A stretch of DNA of 64,000 bases from positions 62,001-126,000 of the forward strand of contig NJFT01000074.1 of assembly GCA_002221725.1 (NCBI GenBank), written 5' to 3'. The stretch's first letter is position 1, and the number at the start of each line of letters is the position of its first letter. The translations under genes were made by a program, and so were the position numbers. This document shows, one piece after another, positions 32,351-45,600 of this stretch. Below the pieces are notes generated by a model. The model was given only the letters and a program-made list of their open reading frames with translations, did no database searches and was not told where the DNA came from. The stretch is from Scedosporium boydii. Its lineage: Eukaryota; Ascomycota; Sordariomycetes; Microascales; Microascaceae.

Positions 32351-35300
32351 TCACTCAAACTTGCCACTCCCCAACAACCCCCTCGCAGCCATCAACCTCT
32401 CCTCCGCTCCCCTCAACTTCCTCTCCGTCCTCCTCATCGCCAACCCCTCCGCCGCCGAAGGCCTCGCCCCCTTCCTCTCGAAGCTAATACTAGACCCCTT
32501 GGCCGCGCCCCTGCGGATCTTGTCGCCGCCGAACATGTCGCTGTCCGACCCTGTCATTAGGGGCGAGTTTGTTCCGGAAGAGGATCCCGAGATGCTGCCG
32601 CCGCCGACGTTGTTGGACATGAACGAGTTGGACGTCGCGCGGCGGAGGAGCGTGGGCGGCTTGCCTGCTTGCGAGGCGCTGCGCGAAAAGGCGCGGCGTC
32701 CCGTCATTGTCGTTGAGGAATTACCGCGCTTGAAAGAGAGTCGGTCGTGGATGACTGGTCCCTTACGGTTTAAGGTCGTAGATGCGCCAGGGGGTGGGCT
32801 GATATTCTCCTTGTTGCTCCGCGACCTCGAATCGCCACGCTCGTCGTCGTTCTCTTCATCGTCATCGCTGTCGCTGCCAACCTCCGTAGCAGGAACGACA
32901 GATCCCAGAGGCTCATCAAGCAGACTCGAAAGAGACTCCCGAATCTGCCCGATATCAGACGGCTTCTTGCCATCCTTGGTCCTCCTCATATGCGCCGGCG
33001 CTCGCATTTCCCCCCCATTAGCAGCCTTCTTAACGTCCGCTTGGCTGTTGGGAACGAGGACACGCGCAGCCGCACCATCATCCGATTGCTGCTGCGACTG
33101 CGAATCCTCCGTCTCCGTAGTATTGTCCTCAACAATATCGATGAAATCCATCTCATCATCGCTGGCTCGGTCCTCGAGGGTCCGCATAAAGGCCTGGTTA
33201 CCCGGCATCTCGGCAATCTTCTTGACGCGCTCGTCGGCGAAGAGCGCCTTCTGCATCTTGGCAAACTGCTTCCGCTTCATGCGCTTGCGCGCCTCGCCGC
33301 CGTCGTCCGAGTCCGAGAGGTCGTAGTCGTTGGCACGCTTGCGGCGGAGCATGCCCGTCGTGATGTCCTTGAAGAGCTTCTCGACTTGCTTCTCGTCGTC
33401 GGCGCGTTCCCGGTCGCTGTGTAAAGATTTGTTAACAAAAGGTTTTGGGATGGCTCAGGTTTGTGTTGCAACTTACGCATAGAAAGCTGCGAGCTTCCGC
33501 TCGTCCTCCGCCGTAGCAGTCCCCTTCTCATCATCAATCAGATCCTTGACCGACGCGAGGTCCCCATCACTATCATCATCCTCGTCCACACCCCCGAGGC
33601 CCGCGTACTCATCCTCTGACTCCTCGGCCTGCTCCTCAATCATCTCCTTCGCCTTACTCTTCTTCTTGTTAAACTCCTTGAGCTTCTCTTCCCTCCTCTT
33701 GCGCCTCTCTTCGTCACGCGCCGACTTTTGCAAGACTCCAAACGCGGTGGTCGTGTTGAATCCAAACTCGTCCTTCTGCGGGCTGGGGCTGGGGCTGACT
33801 TCTCGCTCCTCTTCTTCTTCAGCGACCTGAGACAGCTCCTCGCTGATAGAAGCAATGACATCCAGCTTGCGCCGTAGCCTTCCCCTCCTAATAAGCGGGG
33901 ACTCATGGATGGCATCGGGGGTTGGGGTCGCGCCGAAAACAGTGCCAGGAGTGGCACTCGAGTCAGGAGCATCGATGAATCGCTCTTTGAGGGGAGTATG
34001 GTCCTCGAGGCCACCATCCTGGGTAAACGGCATGAAATCGGAGAGCTGCGTGTCCTCGCGAACAAGACTGTCAAGGTTCCGCATCTGGGTTTGCGAGTAG
34101 TGCAGGTCCATACCCCCTTGAGTCTCCTCCTTAAGGGTTTCTTGAAGGGGCGGCTGGCTGTCCATGATTACGTCGTCATCATGATTCATGTCCTGCGTGC
34201 TGGCGACGAAACTCTGCCGAGCGAAGGGGTCAAAAGTAGGTCGGGGCGTGTCCATCAACTGGCTGGGCGTGCCGCCCATCTGGCTCTGGCTCTCATCCAT
34301 CGTAGCAGCGAACATCTGCGTGAGGCCGAGCCCAGCGGGGCCAGCGGGGGCAACGGGGAGGCCGGGGATAAAAGTCTTGGTAGCGGACCGTAGGACGGAC
34401 ATGGGCGCGGCGGGAGACTTGGTCGAAGGGGGAACGGGAGATTTGAAGAGGGCCGCCTTGGGCTTGGGAGTAGCGTCAATAGCGACAGCATCTTCCTCAT
34501 CATCAGACAAGACCTGCGTCTTCCTTGACCTCCTGGTCTTGATCATGACCAGCTCTTCCTCATCATCATCCGCCATGGCGATATCACCAACCTCCTTCTC
34601 CTCATCCTCATCTTCATCGGCCTCGTTGTCAAAGAGAGGATTAGGGACCTCCTCCTCTTCATCATCCCCATCCTCAGCCTCATCATCGCCATCCTCCTCC
34701 TCCTCTTCAGACCCGGAAAGTTCAAGCTCAGCCAACTCATCCGGCTCCTCCTCGCCACCAGATTCGCGTTCCTCCTTGTAATCCTCATCAGAGCTATCAT
34801 CCCAATCCAAACCATCCACCACCTCCCCATTCTTCCTCCTCTCCTCCTTCTCCTTCTTCGCCTCCTCCCTCTCCCTCTGCATAATCTCCTGAGCCTCCTC
34901 CCTCGCCCTCGCCACGATATCTTCCACCTCCTCAATCTCCTTGAGGCGCTCCTCTTCCGTCTGAATCACGACGCCCTTGGCCTTGAGCATCTGGATGCGG
35001 CGCTGCTTCTCGTCCTTGGCCTGCTGGCGTGCGCGGGCGCGTAGCATGGCCTGCATTTCTGCGGGCGTCATGCAGGGCTTCTCGCCCCTCCTACGGCAGT
35101 TGGCGGCCTTTCCTGGGGATGTGAGCTGGGCGAGGGCTCGGAATGTTTGGAAGGTTTTGGGCTCTTGGGCTTGGTCCTTGGGGACACGGTCGAAGATGGC
35201 ATCAAGTTTGCTCTTTCTCGTGGCGGTGATGCTCAACTCGTCGTCGGAGTCGATCGTTACAAGATTCACCGGAAGCTTCACACGAACACGACGCTTCGGG

Positions 35301-36505
35301 CGAACTTCCTTCAGCAATTCAGCAGCCGTGGGAACCTCGACTTTGCCAGGGGATGTGGTCACGCTCTCCCCAGGAGGCGCCGCCGCCTCAGTGCTGGTAG
35401 CTTCAGCAGCTTGTTTCGGCGTACGGAGAGTAGGAGGCGAGCTAGGCGGCGTCTCCCCATCCCTCATCTCCACATCCGAAACAGGCGTCGTCGGCCTACT
35501 CGAGCTCAAAGTCTTCGGCTCCGATGCACTCGCGCCACCCGCGGGCTTAAACCCAAACTTTTCAAACAGCGCCGCCTTCGTAATCTTCTTCTTCGTCTTC
35601 GCCTGGTGCGCAAGCTGCATATTCCTCGCCATCCTTTGCGTCTCCCGATTCATCTCCTCAATGGCCCTCTTGCTCGCTTTACGCGTCGGTCTTACTTTCT
35701 GCGTGAGGCGACGACCGCCCTCGTCGTCCGTGATACTCGACGTGTTGCCGCCTTCGGAATCGGAAAAGAGCTCAAGTGTCGTGGGTCGCTCGTCGCCTTC
35801 TTCTTGTTGCTGGCGAGCTAGTCGGGCGGCCCTTTTGGCTTCTTCTTCGGCCTCGCGGGCCTCGCGTTCTTTTCGTTTCCGCTCGACGAGGGCTTGGAAG
35901 CGGGCGTTTTTGCGTAGTTTGTTCATCGTGTCGTCGTCTGAGGCTTCGTTTGAGGAATGTCTGGTTTCGTCTTCGCCGTGGGTGGATTTTTGGCCGGGCG
36001 AGACAAATAGACCGGGGCTAGAGGCGGGAGCTGCAAATTCCGCATTATCCGGGGTAGATGCCCTTGCGGCAGCAGGCCGTAGTCTCCTTCGGGCAATGGG
36101 GACATCTTCATCTGCATCGTTGCCTTGGTCCTCCTGTGCATCTTCTGTCGCGTCACTGCCACCAAGTTTAAGCAGCCGTCGAACACGCTCTCTGGCGCTC
36201 TCGGAGGGATTTATCTCTGTTGTCATCTCCGCATTGGATGTCTCTTCGACCGACGCGAGCATCTGTGCCGCGAACCGGCCTCGTGGCCGCACGATTTCAT
36301 CTTCGCTGTCAGAGCTCAGCTCTGCCCTCCGGATCGGTGATCGTCGCGTAATCTTTGGAGTTTGGACCGGGGACTCGTCTTCGGAATCACTCCCGACCGT
36401 GGCGAGGAGCGCTTTCATCTTGGACTTGGGCGAGAGGAACGTCCCTAGGGGCGATCCTCCCTCGACGCCTCCCTCGACGGGACTTGACGACCGAGTCGAG
36501 GACAT
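32351..36505 (-). CDS. Mediator of replication checkpoint 1 (Mrc1/claspin)
   Basis: Two exons, 36505-33477 and 33416-32351, with a 60-nt GTAAGT...ACAG intron, give 1364 residues. Mrc1 travels with the fork and relays Mec1/ATR signals to the Rad53/Cds1 kinase. The start at 36505 (MSSTRSSSPVEGGVEGG) is chosen for its context; 20 further codons upstream are open. The N-terminus carries MKALLATVGSDSEDESP, repeats of acidic SDSEDE patches and basic helices; the central region is highly acidic (Glu/Asp runs about residues 590-670). SQ/TQ candidate kinase sites cluster around SQSQMGG, SQTQMRN and TQDGG. The conserved MRC1-like domain spans the exon junction: EFGFNTTTAFGVLQKSARDE, then KDLIDDEKG, and LRRKRANDYDLSDSDDGGEA. 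The C-terminus ends in RKLRGAEERLMAARGLL. Confidence 0.92.
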
Positions 36506-37578
36506 GGTGTGGTTGGAGAGGGTAAGATGGATGAGTTGGGGGAGGACTAGGTCGTGGTAACGCAATTAGAATGTCGATGTTCTCATGCCGTATCAATGGA
36601 CCCTCGATATTAAGAATTGGTCAAGAAATTGGGTACGATATGGACAAGATATGGGGGCGGAAAGTAGGTTCGTGAGGGATAGAACTATCCTTAAGGTAGT
36701 TGGTACATACAATTGAAGGTCGAGAAGGCGTATTAGCGCAGGTGAGCTCTGTTAATATATCAGGTGGATTGCAAGACTGGTCCAAGCTGTATTCAATTGT
36801 ACGCGGGGGGCACGCGTCGAGACGCGACCAAAAATGCGTGTTTCGCGGCGAGGGGCTGGCAATGGAAATTGACATATGTCGACGGTCGTTCACAGCTGTT
36901 CTATATTCATTTCCCCCTTGCATCCAAGACATGCATCTCGACGTCAATCAAAAGCCTGGTCTCTTCGCAAGACCCCAGATTGGTGTGCCGTCTTCAGGAA
37001 CAAGGCAAGAGTGGAGAGAATGCGGACTAAGTCTTCAAGTTTATGATATATCCCGAAACATGCCCCAGAAGTGGCGCTCCCAAACTACCTCACGTCCCAC
37101 CCAAAGCCATCTTCTGAGCATCCATGGACAGAGAGTATCACATTCCGTTCCAAGTTCAATATCACGAGAGCAGTTTCCGAATTGACAGGTGTTGAGTTGA
37201 CTCCAGAGGCGGATTCGATCTTCATTACGAGTGCAAGTATTGTGTACCCAGTTCCCATCATCATATAACTAAAAAAAAGACAATAACGAACGCCGTCAGT
37301 GCAGCAAGACTTAGCAATCAGCTTGTCTGCCAGTCTAAAATATGTTCATGCTTTAGGGACCATGCGTTCAAGACGCACTCCCAGGGGGTTCGGTATGCCG
37401 CTGTCCCCGTCCAGATTCTCTAATCTAACACATCGCGCAACAACGAACAACACACAACGCTGCTATTATTAATAGTGCGTATACACAACTAAAAAGAAAA
37501 GAAGAAGAAAAAGGCAACGCAGGTATTCGGTATATGCGCCACCACCATCAAAAGCACCCCAACTATCCCATGCTCCCC
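36506..37578. other. Intergenic, no gene seen
   Basis: Promoter of MRC1 and 3' UTR of the glutamine synthetase gene. No protein-like frame beyond short chance ORFs. Confidence 0.55.
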
Positions 37579-39606
37579 TTACTCGGCATCGCCGAAACAT
37601 GAGAGCATAATGGCATGCGTAATCCTGTAAGGATCCGCGTTGGAGGCAGGTCGGCGGTCCTCGAAGTAACCATAGCCCTTGGCACCAACTAGGAAATAGT
37701 TAGTACGTCCACATCTCCTGCGCATACAACTCAGGTAATAAAAACTCACCTTCCCTAGGGATACGGATAGAGCAAGCACGGTTGGCAATGCCCCAAGTGA
37801 ATTGATCAATGGCACCAGTCTCGTGCCTGCCAGTGAGGCGCTGCTCGTTCTCCTCACCGTAGACGGCGATGTGGTCGGCGTGGCGGGCCTCGAGCTTCTT
37901 GATGGCAGCCTCGATGTAGGCCATACCGCCCTCGACACGCATCTCCTCGGTGGAGAAGTTGGTATGGAGACCAGCACCGTTCCAGTCACCCTTCATGGGC
38001 TTGGGGTGTACGGAAACCTTGGCGCCGAAGTCCTCAGCAACACGGTTGAGGATAAACCTGGCAACCCAGAGTTGATCACCCATCTGAATACCCTCACATG
38101 GGCCAACTTGGAATTCCCACTACTCGCTGTTAGACTCATATTGCGCGAAAATTATTTTAATTCGGGTTTAGTCTCAACGTACCTGAGCGGGCATGACTTC
38201 GGCGTTGGTACCAGAGATGTTGATACCGGCATACAAGCAAGCCTTGTAATGCGCGAGGACGATATCGCGCTGGACGACGTTGCCGTAGCCAACACCGCTG
38301 TTTCGGGGGTTAGTACAATTTGCTGTATAACACTTGTGAAAGGCAAGTGCTTCCATCCACATACCAGTAATATTGGAACTGAGGAGCAGGGAAACCGCCC
38401 TTGGGCCAGCCATAGGGCCTGTCATCTTCACCGATGAGAGTGTACTCTTGTTCCAGGCCGAACCAGGGTTTCCTGTCCTTGTGGGCCTCCATGAGCTTGG
38501 CGCACTCGTGGCGGTAGTTGTACTTATTGGGTGTGCCATCGTTGTCCCAGCACTCAGCGAGGACAAGGATATTGGGCGAGCCAAGGAAGGGGTCGGCGAA
38601 GACGGCGACAGGCTTCAGGTAGACATCGGAGTTGTCGCCGGGGGCCTGGCCGGTAGAGGAACCGTCGAAGTTCCAGGTGGGGAGGTCCGCGGGGGTGTAA
38701 TCCTTAGCAGGGAGCGTCTATAACGGATGGTGTTAGTCAGGGCTTGAGAGGAGAAAAAAAAAAGCAAAAAAAAAAGCCGAGAACAAGCTCGCGCTTAAAA
38801 TCATAGCGAATCCATTTTCATCGAATTGCCTGCCAACCTCAGCGAAATGCTGGGCTATGACGCAATGCTGCAAAAAGTGAACCCGACACCTCGATCATGG
38901 TCTTGAGACTCAATCAAATGATGGGCACACAAGTTGAGAGTCGTGGCGTTGGTGGGTGCAGATTAGTAATCTGAGCAGCACACCACCGCCGGCGAAGACC
39001 GCGTCCAGCCCCACCATCGCTATTAGTCACAGCGTGCCCTTGCCCCTCCACCTGCAGGCAGAGCGCACCGGGTTTCTCGCCCCCCCAATGGGAAAGAAAG
39101 CAAGACTCGCAAAAAGAAAGCAGCGAATGGCGAAAACGGAAACAAATACCCGCGGAAGATGCAAAGACAAGGGTGCATGTTGTAGAATAGTTCGCGAAAA
39201 ACTTACCCTGGACTTAGAACGAGTGTTGCCGACAGAGTCGATCCAGATATATTCGGCAATGACACTGCCCTTCTGGTCGAGGCTCATGTACTTCATGAGC
39301 TGTGATGGAATTGTTAGCAAGAGTAATTTTTTTCTTCTTTTTCCAGCGTGACTCCTGATATATGCGCGCAGCCTGAAGGGAGGCCGCCGCCGTTGTCGGC
39401 GCGGAAGAATTTGCGGCTGCGGAAGAAGGCAGCTTACCGTATCAGTTCTCGATGTGAGCGCCTAGAGAAGCACGAAAAAACCAGCGTTAGCATATCTTAA
39501 TTCTTCTGAAGATAAAGGCACTCATGTAGAACACATCCTCCCCGGTCGTAGTACCGGACGAGTCCAACAGCGCGGGTTTCGGAAAGGGCCTGTTAGCACG
39601 TACCAT
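37579..39606 (-). CDS. Glutamine synthetase
   Basis: Seven coding exons: 39606-39604, 39461-39438, 39299-39207, 38717-38365, 38297-38183, 38119-37750 and 37688-37579, giving 355 residues (family about 355-360). It makes glutamine from glutamate and ammonia with ATP in the cytosol, an octamer/decamer in eukaryotes. Exon 1 is only the ATG, followed by GTACGT; exon 2 codes ALTSRTDT, so the protein begins [20 protein letters not shown]. Motifs: [20 protein letters not shown] (the DGSS signature), [67 protein letters not shown] (ATP-binding), and [20 protein letters not shown] with the glutamate-binding Arg. All intron phases fit. Nitrogen-regulated expression is expected but I did not identify GATA clusters. 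Confidence 0.96.
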
Positions 39607-42600
39607 GGCTGCGGTATCTGGTGTTGTGCGTTAAAGGTGGGTTTTGTTGGTGGGTGCTTAAGATATCGGTAAGAGAGGTGGTCGTTTTCTGGAACCAAAC
39701 AACGAAAGGCAAACGGTTTCAGAAGAGAGAAATGAAGAAGGAAAAAATATGGACTTCAAAATCGAAGACGATAAGGATTGATGGGGAACACGGGAGCTAA
39801 GGGGATATTTATGGGAAATCTAAATCGAGGCCTTGAAAGTAGACCGGGGAGAACCTGAGGTCTTTATGTTCCTGTACCGGTGGTCGACGGGACAATAAAC
39901 GGGACTGTGTAGGCTCGTGCCTCCCTGGAGATTCCGATAAGAGACTTCCTCCGTAATAGCGCGGTTTGCCCAGGCGAATGAAGCAGGGGGTGGCGATTCG
40001 GGACATTGGGGCGTGTGGGCATGGTGGGGTTTTGTCAAGTATGACGATAGGGCGTGGATTGGCCGAGGATGAATTTTGCGGGTAGTTGCCAAGTACTACA
40101 AGTTACAAGATACGGTGGGTACTGTCAATGACTTACATAGCCCGTACCCTACTGATGCGCAATGCTGTACCAAGCGAGTCTGGTTACCGCGCAGATACGG
40201 TCTTTTTTCCCAGGCCCGCCAGGATTCTTTCCACAATAAGCTGGCCAGGCCGCCCAAGGCGCTTTAATGCTGGAAGTAGCGTCCTGTTTACGTACTGTGC
40301 AGCTCTGTGCTCACCGTCCTGGGTACTTGCACTGATACGAAGGGCGGCCTTTCCGCACCGCCTATCGATAGAACCTGGCGTACCTGCCCCTCAGTATCAT
40401 CCCCAATCAATTGTGCTCCCTCTCACCCAACATGTGCTGACCAAGTATTAGTCTAGAGGGGCAAGGGTGCTTCAGGTGCGACTCATCGTCTGTGGAAAAA
40501 GATGAGGGAGGAGCCTTTCCCCCCTGTATGATATACGACCTCGCTTGTTTTACGCTCTCTCTCCCCCAGCTACCGTCAATACCCGTCACCTGTTTCCCTA
40601 TGACCCTTTTTTTTTTCCCTTTGTTGGGGCACGGCATTCGCAACACGAGGTTCGGTACTCAAGGGCTTGCCGAAAGACACAGTGCACGAGCATCATCCTG
40701 GTCACTGAGCTGATAGGCAAATCAGCACGATGGTCATCCCGATTTAGAAGGGGGGGCGTGGGCACAGCCCGCCCACCTTTTTGTCGACAGCAACAGGCGC
40801 CCTGCTTCCCAGCTTTGGCTTTTGCTCGTTTCCCCCTTCCCTTTTGTCTTCGGTTTGGAGGCGATAAGACTCCCCCAAACCAACAATTGATGGCATATGA
40901 AACGGGGGACTACACTATCTAGTCCCATGGTACTTCGGGGCTACAAGTGCAGTACGAATCAGTACTCTCTAGTACACAATTGTCAGGTATATGTCTAGTT
41001 ACAAAGCCATCGACCTGAAGCGCGAACTGTTAGGTGGGGTCTCCAATAGATACCAAGATGCAATCATACAAGACACCGAAAAACTACGCGACGACCGTAT
41101 CGCCTTGTGTCTTGCTGTACACGACAAGTTCTTCCGCACCACTAGGAAGGTTCCCCTTTAGTTGCTTTAAGCGTCCCAACTGGGTGGCTGTACGCACTAC
41201 GAAATTATTGCTTTTCGCGGCGCCCTACACCGACCAGCCGAACTCCTCTGGACTGTGTATGTGTACGCCAGATTAGGCGGGGAGGGGTCAGGCGCCACCA
41301 CAACTCGCTTGATCACACCGATTGTTCTTCCAAAGCGCAACCCCTTTGAGACCACCCCCGTCCACCGAAAGGAGGCTCACGATAAGAAACGCATCCATTA
41401 TCATATTATCAGAGGCGACACGCGTCGGATTGGGTTGCCCATCCCGGGACCTTGGGGATGCAGGATGAACGTAGATTCGTTTTTACGGGCAAACGGGAAT
41501 AAGAATCGACGAAGTACTACTACACCAGTGGAAGGCAATGCGAATAGGGCCTATTACAACGCTAAGAAACGGGCCTTTTTGGAGACTGACATACCGCGTC
41601 TAAATCCAAGAACCAGATTTGCTATCCATGAGTTGATAAATGTAGGAGTTATCCTTCCCATGCAAGGACCGCCTGCGGACTATCAAATTCCCATTGACTG
41701 ACTGGACGACTGCACGCTCGTGTTGCTGTCGCTGGTTGCTCTGGGACTGGGCTGATCCCGCTTTTGCTGCCAGCGCTGCTCCCCAAGTTGTCATCCGTAT
41801 TGAACGCCACCCAGACCCGAGGTCCAGGTTTTTCTTGCCCGCCCAGGTTCTATCAACCTAGAAGAACCAGAAAAGGCGCAATAGTTCCTGAGAGAAGAAG
41901 AAGAAAAAAAAGCACAGTACGCTGGGCACTAACATCGTGGCATCATACCAAGTAGTAATTCCGGCAAACTCTGTTTGCTAATTGTGTTATCAAGTATTAC
42001 TCGATCGAATCTCTCAAGGAAACAGTTCCTCATAGTCATCAACTCCAGCTCCTTCACGCAGTTCCCAGGGTCTTTACCCGCGGGGAAGGTGTGGGGTGAT
42101 GGGAAGGGGCATGCCACGCTTCACCCGCACACCACCACCACTTTAAATCCAGGCCCAGCCAAGGAAATCGCCTGGGTTGGTGGAAGGGTGCAAGGGCTCA
42201 TTGAGTCGTCGATCTCATCAAGTGCAACCCACCATCTCAACTGACTTTTTTCACTTGCGATATCTCGCTTTTCTGTGTTACCGCTCGTCAGCCCACGCTT
42301 GTTTTCGTTCGATTCTCGACTGAGGGGCAAGACGCTCTTCGAATACACTTTTCGATTGTACGAATCGTATCACCGTACTCTATGTTTGGGGGAAGTCGCA
42401 GGAAGAGAAAAGCATTTGATTGATCAGTCTTAGGAGAAAAGAAGAAACAGAGAACACATGAAAGGGTGCGACCCTGCGGAGAATTAGAGTGAAGAACGTG
42501 AGTCTGAATATCGGGTACGGGTACAGGGACATGATCGAATTCCCATCGGGAAATCTGCGAAAATCGACCTCGGAAGAGGTACACGCAAGTAGCGTACATC

Positions 42601-45600
42601 CGCATTCCAGCTCCCATCCTCCAGCAGTACGGAGTAATAGTGTATGCGTAGAAACGGCCACCACAAAACATTGACGTATCGACTAGCCTAAACCTACCCC
42701 CAGCGCCAGCAAGAGGCAAACCCTATTATCATGGACTTTAAAAGGGTCGTATTTTCTCAACCTGCCAAGCTCGGTCGGCATCCAACGTTCTGGAACGGTC
42801 CACAGATGGACTAATGCTGGGGTCGTACGTTTTGTCTCGGCAGCCACCGTGAAAGCAGACATTGCCTGCCATCTGTCATGTCTTCTCCCCCGTTTGGAAG
42901 GCACCGATCACAGCTACCGTGTTTCGTGTCATAAGAAGCTATCTCGACACATCCATTGGTTGCTTGGACTGGAGAGCATCGGGTGCATATATTGATAGTT
43001 GCTGGGTGTCTCTGATCAATCCTCCATGGCATTGATGCTTCGGTTATCTGTTGTGGCCTTTGGGCCTCTAAGCTGCAATCCTGTCCCTCCTCGGAAGCAC
43101 GATGGGTGTCTCTCTAGATTTTTGCAAAATTACAACGGAGAGCTGGACGGTGGGGTGACCGTCCACGACACAGAAGACTATCGAAAACGAAGACGGGATC
43201 CGTTCCCACGGAGAAAGAAACTCGAACCGTCCAAAACGACGCAAGCGCGGTTTTAACTTTTTACCCCAGACCCCTGCCCGCCTCCCGTTGATATTAGAGG
43301 ATCAAGACAAGCAGGGAAATGCGTCGTCTTCATGTGTGAGTTTTATATATAATATGCCTCAGCACTTGGTGCTCAGTACACAGGTAATAATGCCCAATTG
43401 AGGCTTCCCTCCGTTGCCGTTCCCGTCGATCTGGGCCAGGTTCCCCTCGGCCCCTCCTCCCTTTCCACAGCCCCAGCCTTGTTACAAATCGTCTCCACCG
43501 CGTGGCTCTCTAGTCCAAGTGCCTTTTCATAGTGGGCCGTAGTGTACTCCATACGAAGTGCGACCTGATGAAGTCGAGATCGATGTTCCTGCTCCCTTGT
43601 TGTCAAGAGAGACATTCCCCTGACTATCCCCGCCACAGCCCCTCTTCTCTTCTTTTCACTACGTAGTGGAGGAATACAGTGAACAGTTCGTTTCATCCAA
43701 GGTACACCTACTGAGTACGATCCTAGAAACTCGCTCGTGTAAGTACATACGGTGCTCCGGGCATTGGAATGGAAAAGCATACGGTACATGTGGAAATGTG
43801 CGCCTCATGCAGGATTTGCCAAGATGAACCGGCGTCTACGATTGGAAGATAGTGCAGAGTCCGTTTTAATCCCGAGGGCACTGTGCAGATAAAACTGATA
43901 ATAACCTCGAGGAATGAGAGATCAAGATGGGCCTTTCAGCGTCTAGATATTGCATGTTGGGCAGCACAATTATGTGAGGGATCATTGGGGCTGCTTCGAA
44001 GGAGTATCAATCGATGAATTGATCGAAAGAACTATTGCCGCGTCGCATGTGCGGTGTATTAGGACCCCTCTCCTCCTCTATCTTCCCCAGATAGCTCCCT
44101 CAACACCAACACAGTGTACGAAGTACAAGTGAAATGCTGGTGTACCTTGCGTATCCCTCCAAAAAGGGAATAGTAAGGTTGGTCCTTATCAGCTGTCTCT
44201 GATTGGCTATTACCTGATGTTCTGCATAATTGATTGAAGATCAGGGTCTCCAACTCAGTGTTAGCGCAGCGTATTCAGGTACCTGCGTACCTCGAGACTA
44301 AGAATCAAGCTCAAGTTTATCTCAAGACTGAAGGTTGAACTCCCCCTCCTTCTTCTCTTTCGTGCCACACTTCGCTCGCTTCATTCTCTGGTCATATGCC
44401 CCGAGCATATTCATATGTCTTCCCTATGTCGGTGAGGACCCCGTGAACACTGAGACATGGGAATTGATACTTTCTCGTCACCGCATTTATGTTCGATTTC
44501 TGGTCAGATCTGGTTTGCCTTTATTTCCAGATAGCCGGGTGCCGGGGTTGTCGGCTAAGGAAGAGAAAGGTGTTGCATCCCCAGGTTGTATTACAAGTAC
44601 TACATCCTCTGAACCTCTAGTTTCCTCGAGTTTGTCTTTGCGACAGCCGTTTTGGGTGGTTTTCTTTTTCTTTTTTTCCTCTTTTTTTCGGGGAAGAAAA
44701 ATTTTCTCCTCTCTCTAGACGGGAAGTGCTAAGCCAATGCAGCCTGGCACCGGCTCCTTCGTACTATGCGCCCTTTTTCTCTCCACTCCCTCACCCCTTT
44801 CAGTTTCCATTACGACAGTGCAAGACTCCCGTCCGCGTTTTACTGGGTTCGAGGTCTCTGTCCACACCCCCCACAAAGGGGTTATTATTACTCAAACTAT
44901 ATCTCGAACAAATTGTCTTGTCATCGCGGCCCTAGTACCGTCGATGTCCATGCTCCACCAGTTCTCATGTCTGGGGATACCCTTCGAGAACAAAACGAAA
45001 GAAAGAGCCTGAAAGTGACGGGAGGCCAGAACCTTTTTAGCTGTTTTTTTAGTGGGGAAGCGGTGAATCAATATCCCGCTGTCGCGTGCATGCAGCAGCC
45101 GCACTCTCCACACACCGCCAAGTCCAGTTTTATGGAATGCAGGTCCTTTTCCTTTGGAGACGAAGCCTCCTTCCCCCCCCTTTATTTCAAAATGTGATCA
45201 TTTTTGCTTTTTCAAAGTAATTTCCCCCAAGAAACTCTCCGCCGGAAGAACGGACTGCAGGATCAAGAACACGTTGGTTTGCTTCAAATGCTGTGTAAAT
45301 GTTACGTTTTCCGGTCAGGAGTTAAGCCTGCGGAGCTTACCGGAAGGAATTTTCTCTTCCGGACCTTTTTCGGAGCCGTCGGCCCGGCACCTGTTTCCTG
45401 AAAGCTGTGTCCCGCCGGGGGTTGGTTTCACAAACACCCAGGGTCATCGGCGGAAAAGGAATGCACCCTTCGCCAAGCTTAAGGCTGGCGTCGAAGCCCT
45501 GCCGTTTGGGCATGAATTCCAGTGCCTAAATAGTGGATTCTTTTTTGGAATTTTTTTTCTCACATTTTTATTTTTGGATATTTTCGGCTATTCCCATTTT

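Noticed and set aside
34977..36560. 527-codon plus-strand Ser-rich frame
   Set aside because: Antisense shadow of MRC1, created by its Glu/Asp/Arg-rich codons.
41255..41701. 148-codon plus-strand frame
   Set aside because: No motif recognised; considered as transposon remnant but no reverse transcriptase, integrase or transposase signature was visible.
43373..43789. 138-codon minus-strand frame
   Set aside because: No conserved pattern or splice context; judged a chance frame in the gene-poor region.
44766..45197. 143-codon plus-strand frame
   Set aside because: Composition follows pyrimidine-rich DNA, overlapping frames of equal quality; no protein signal.
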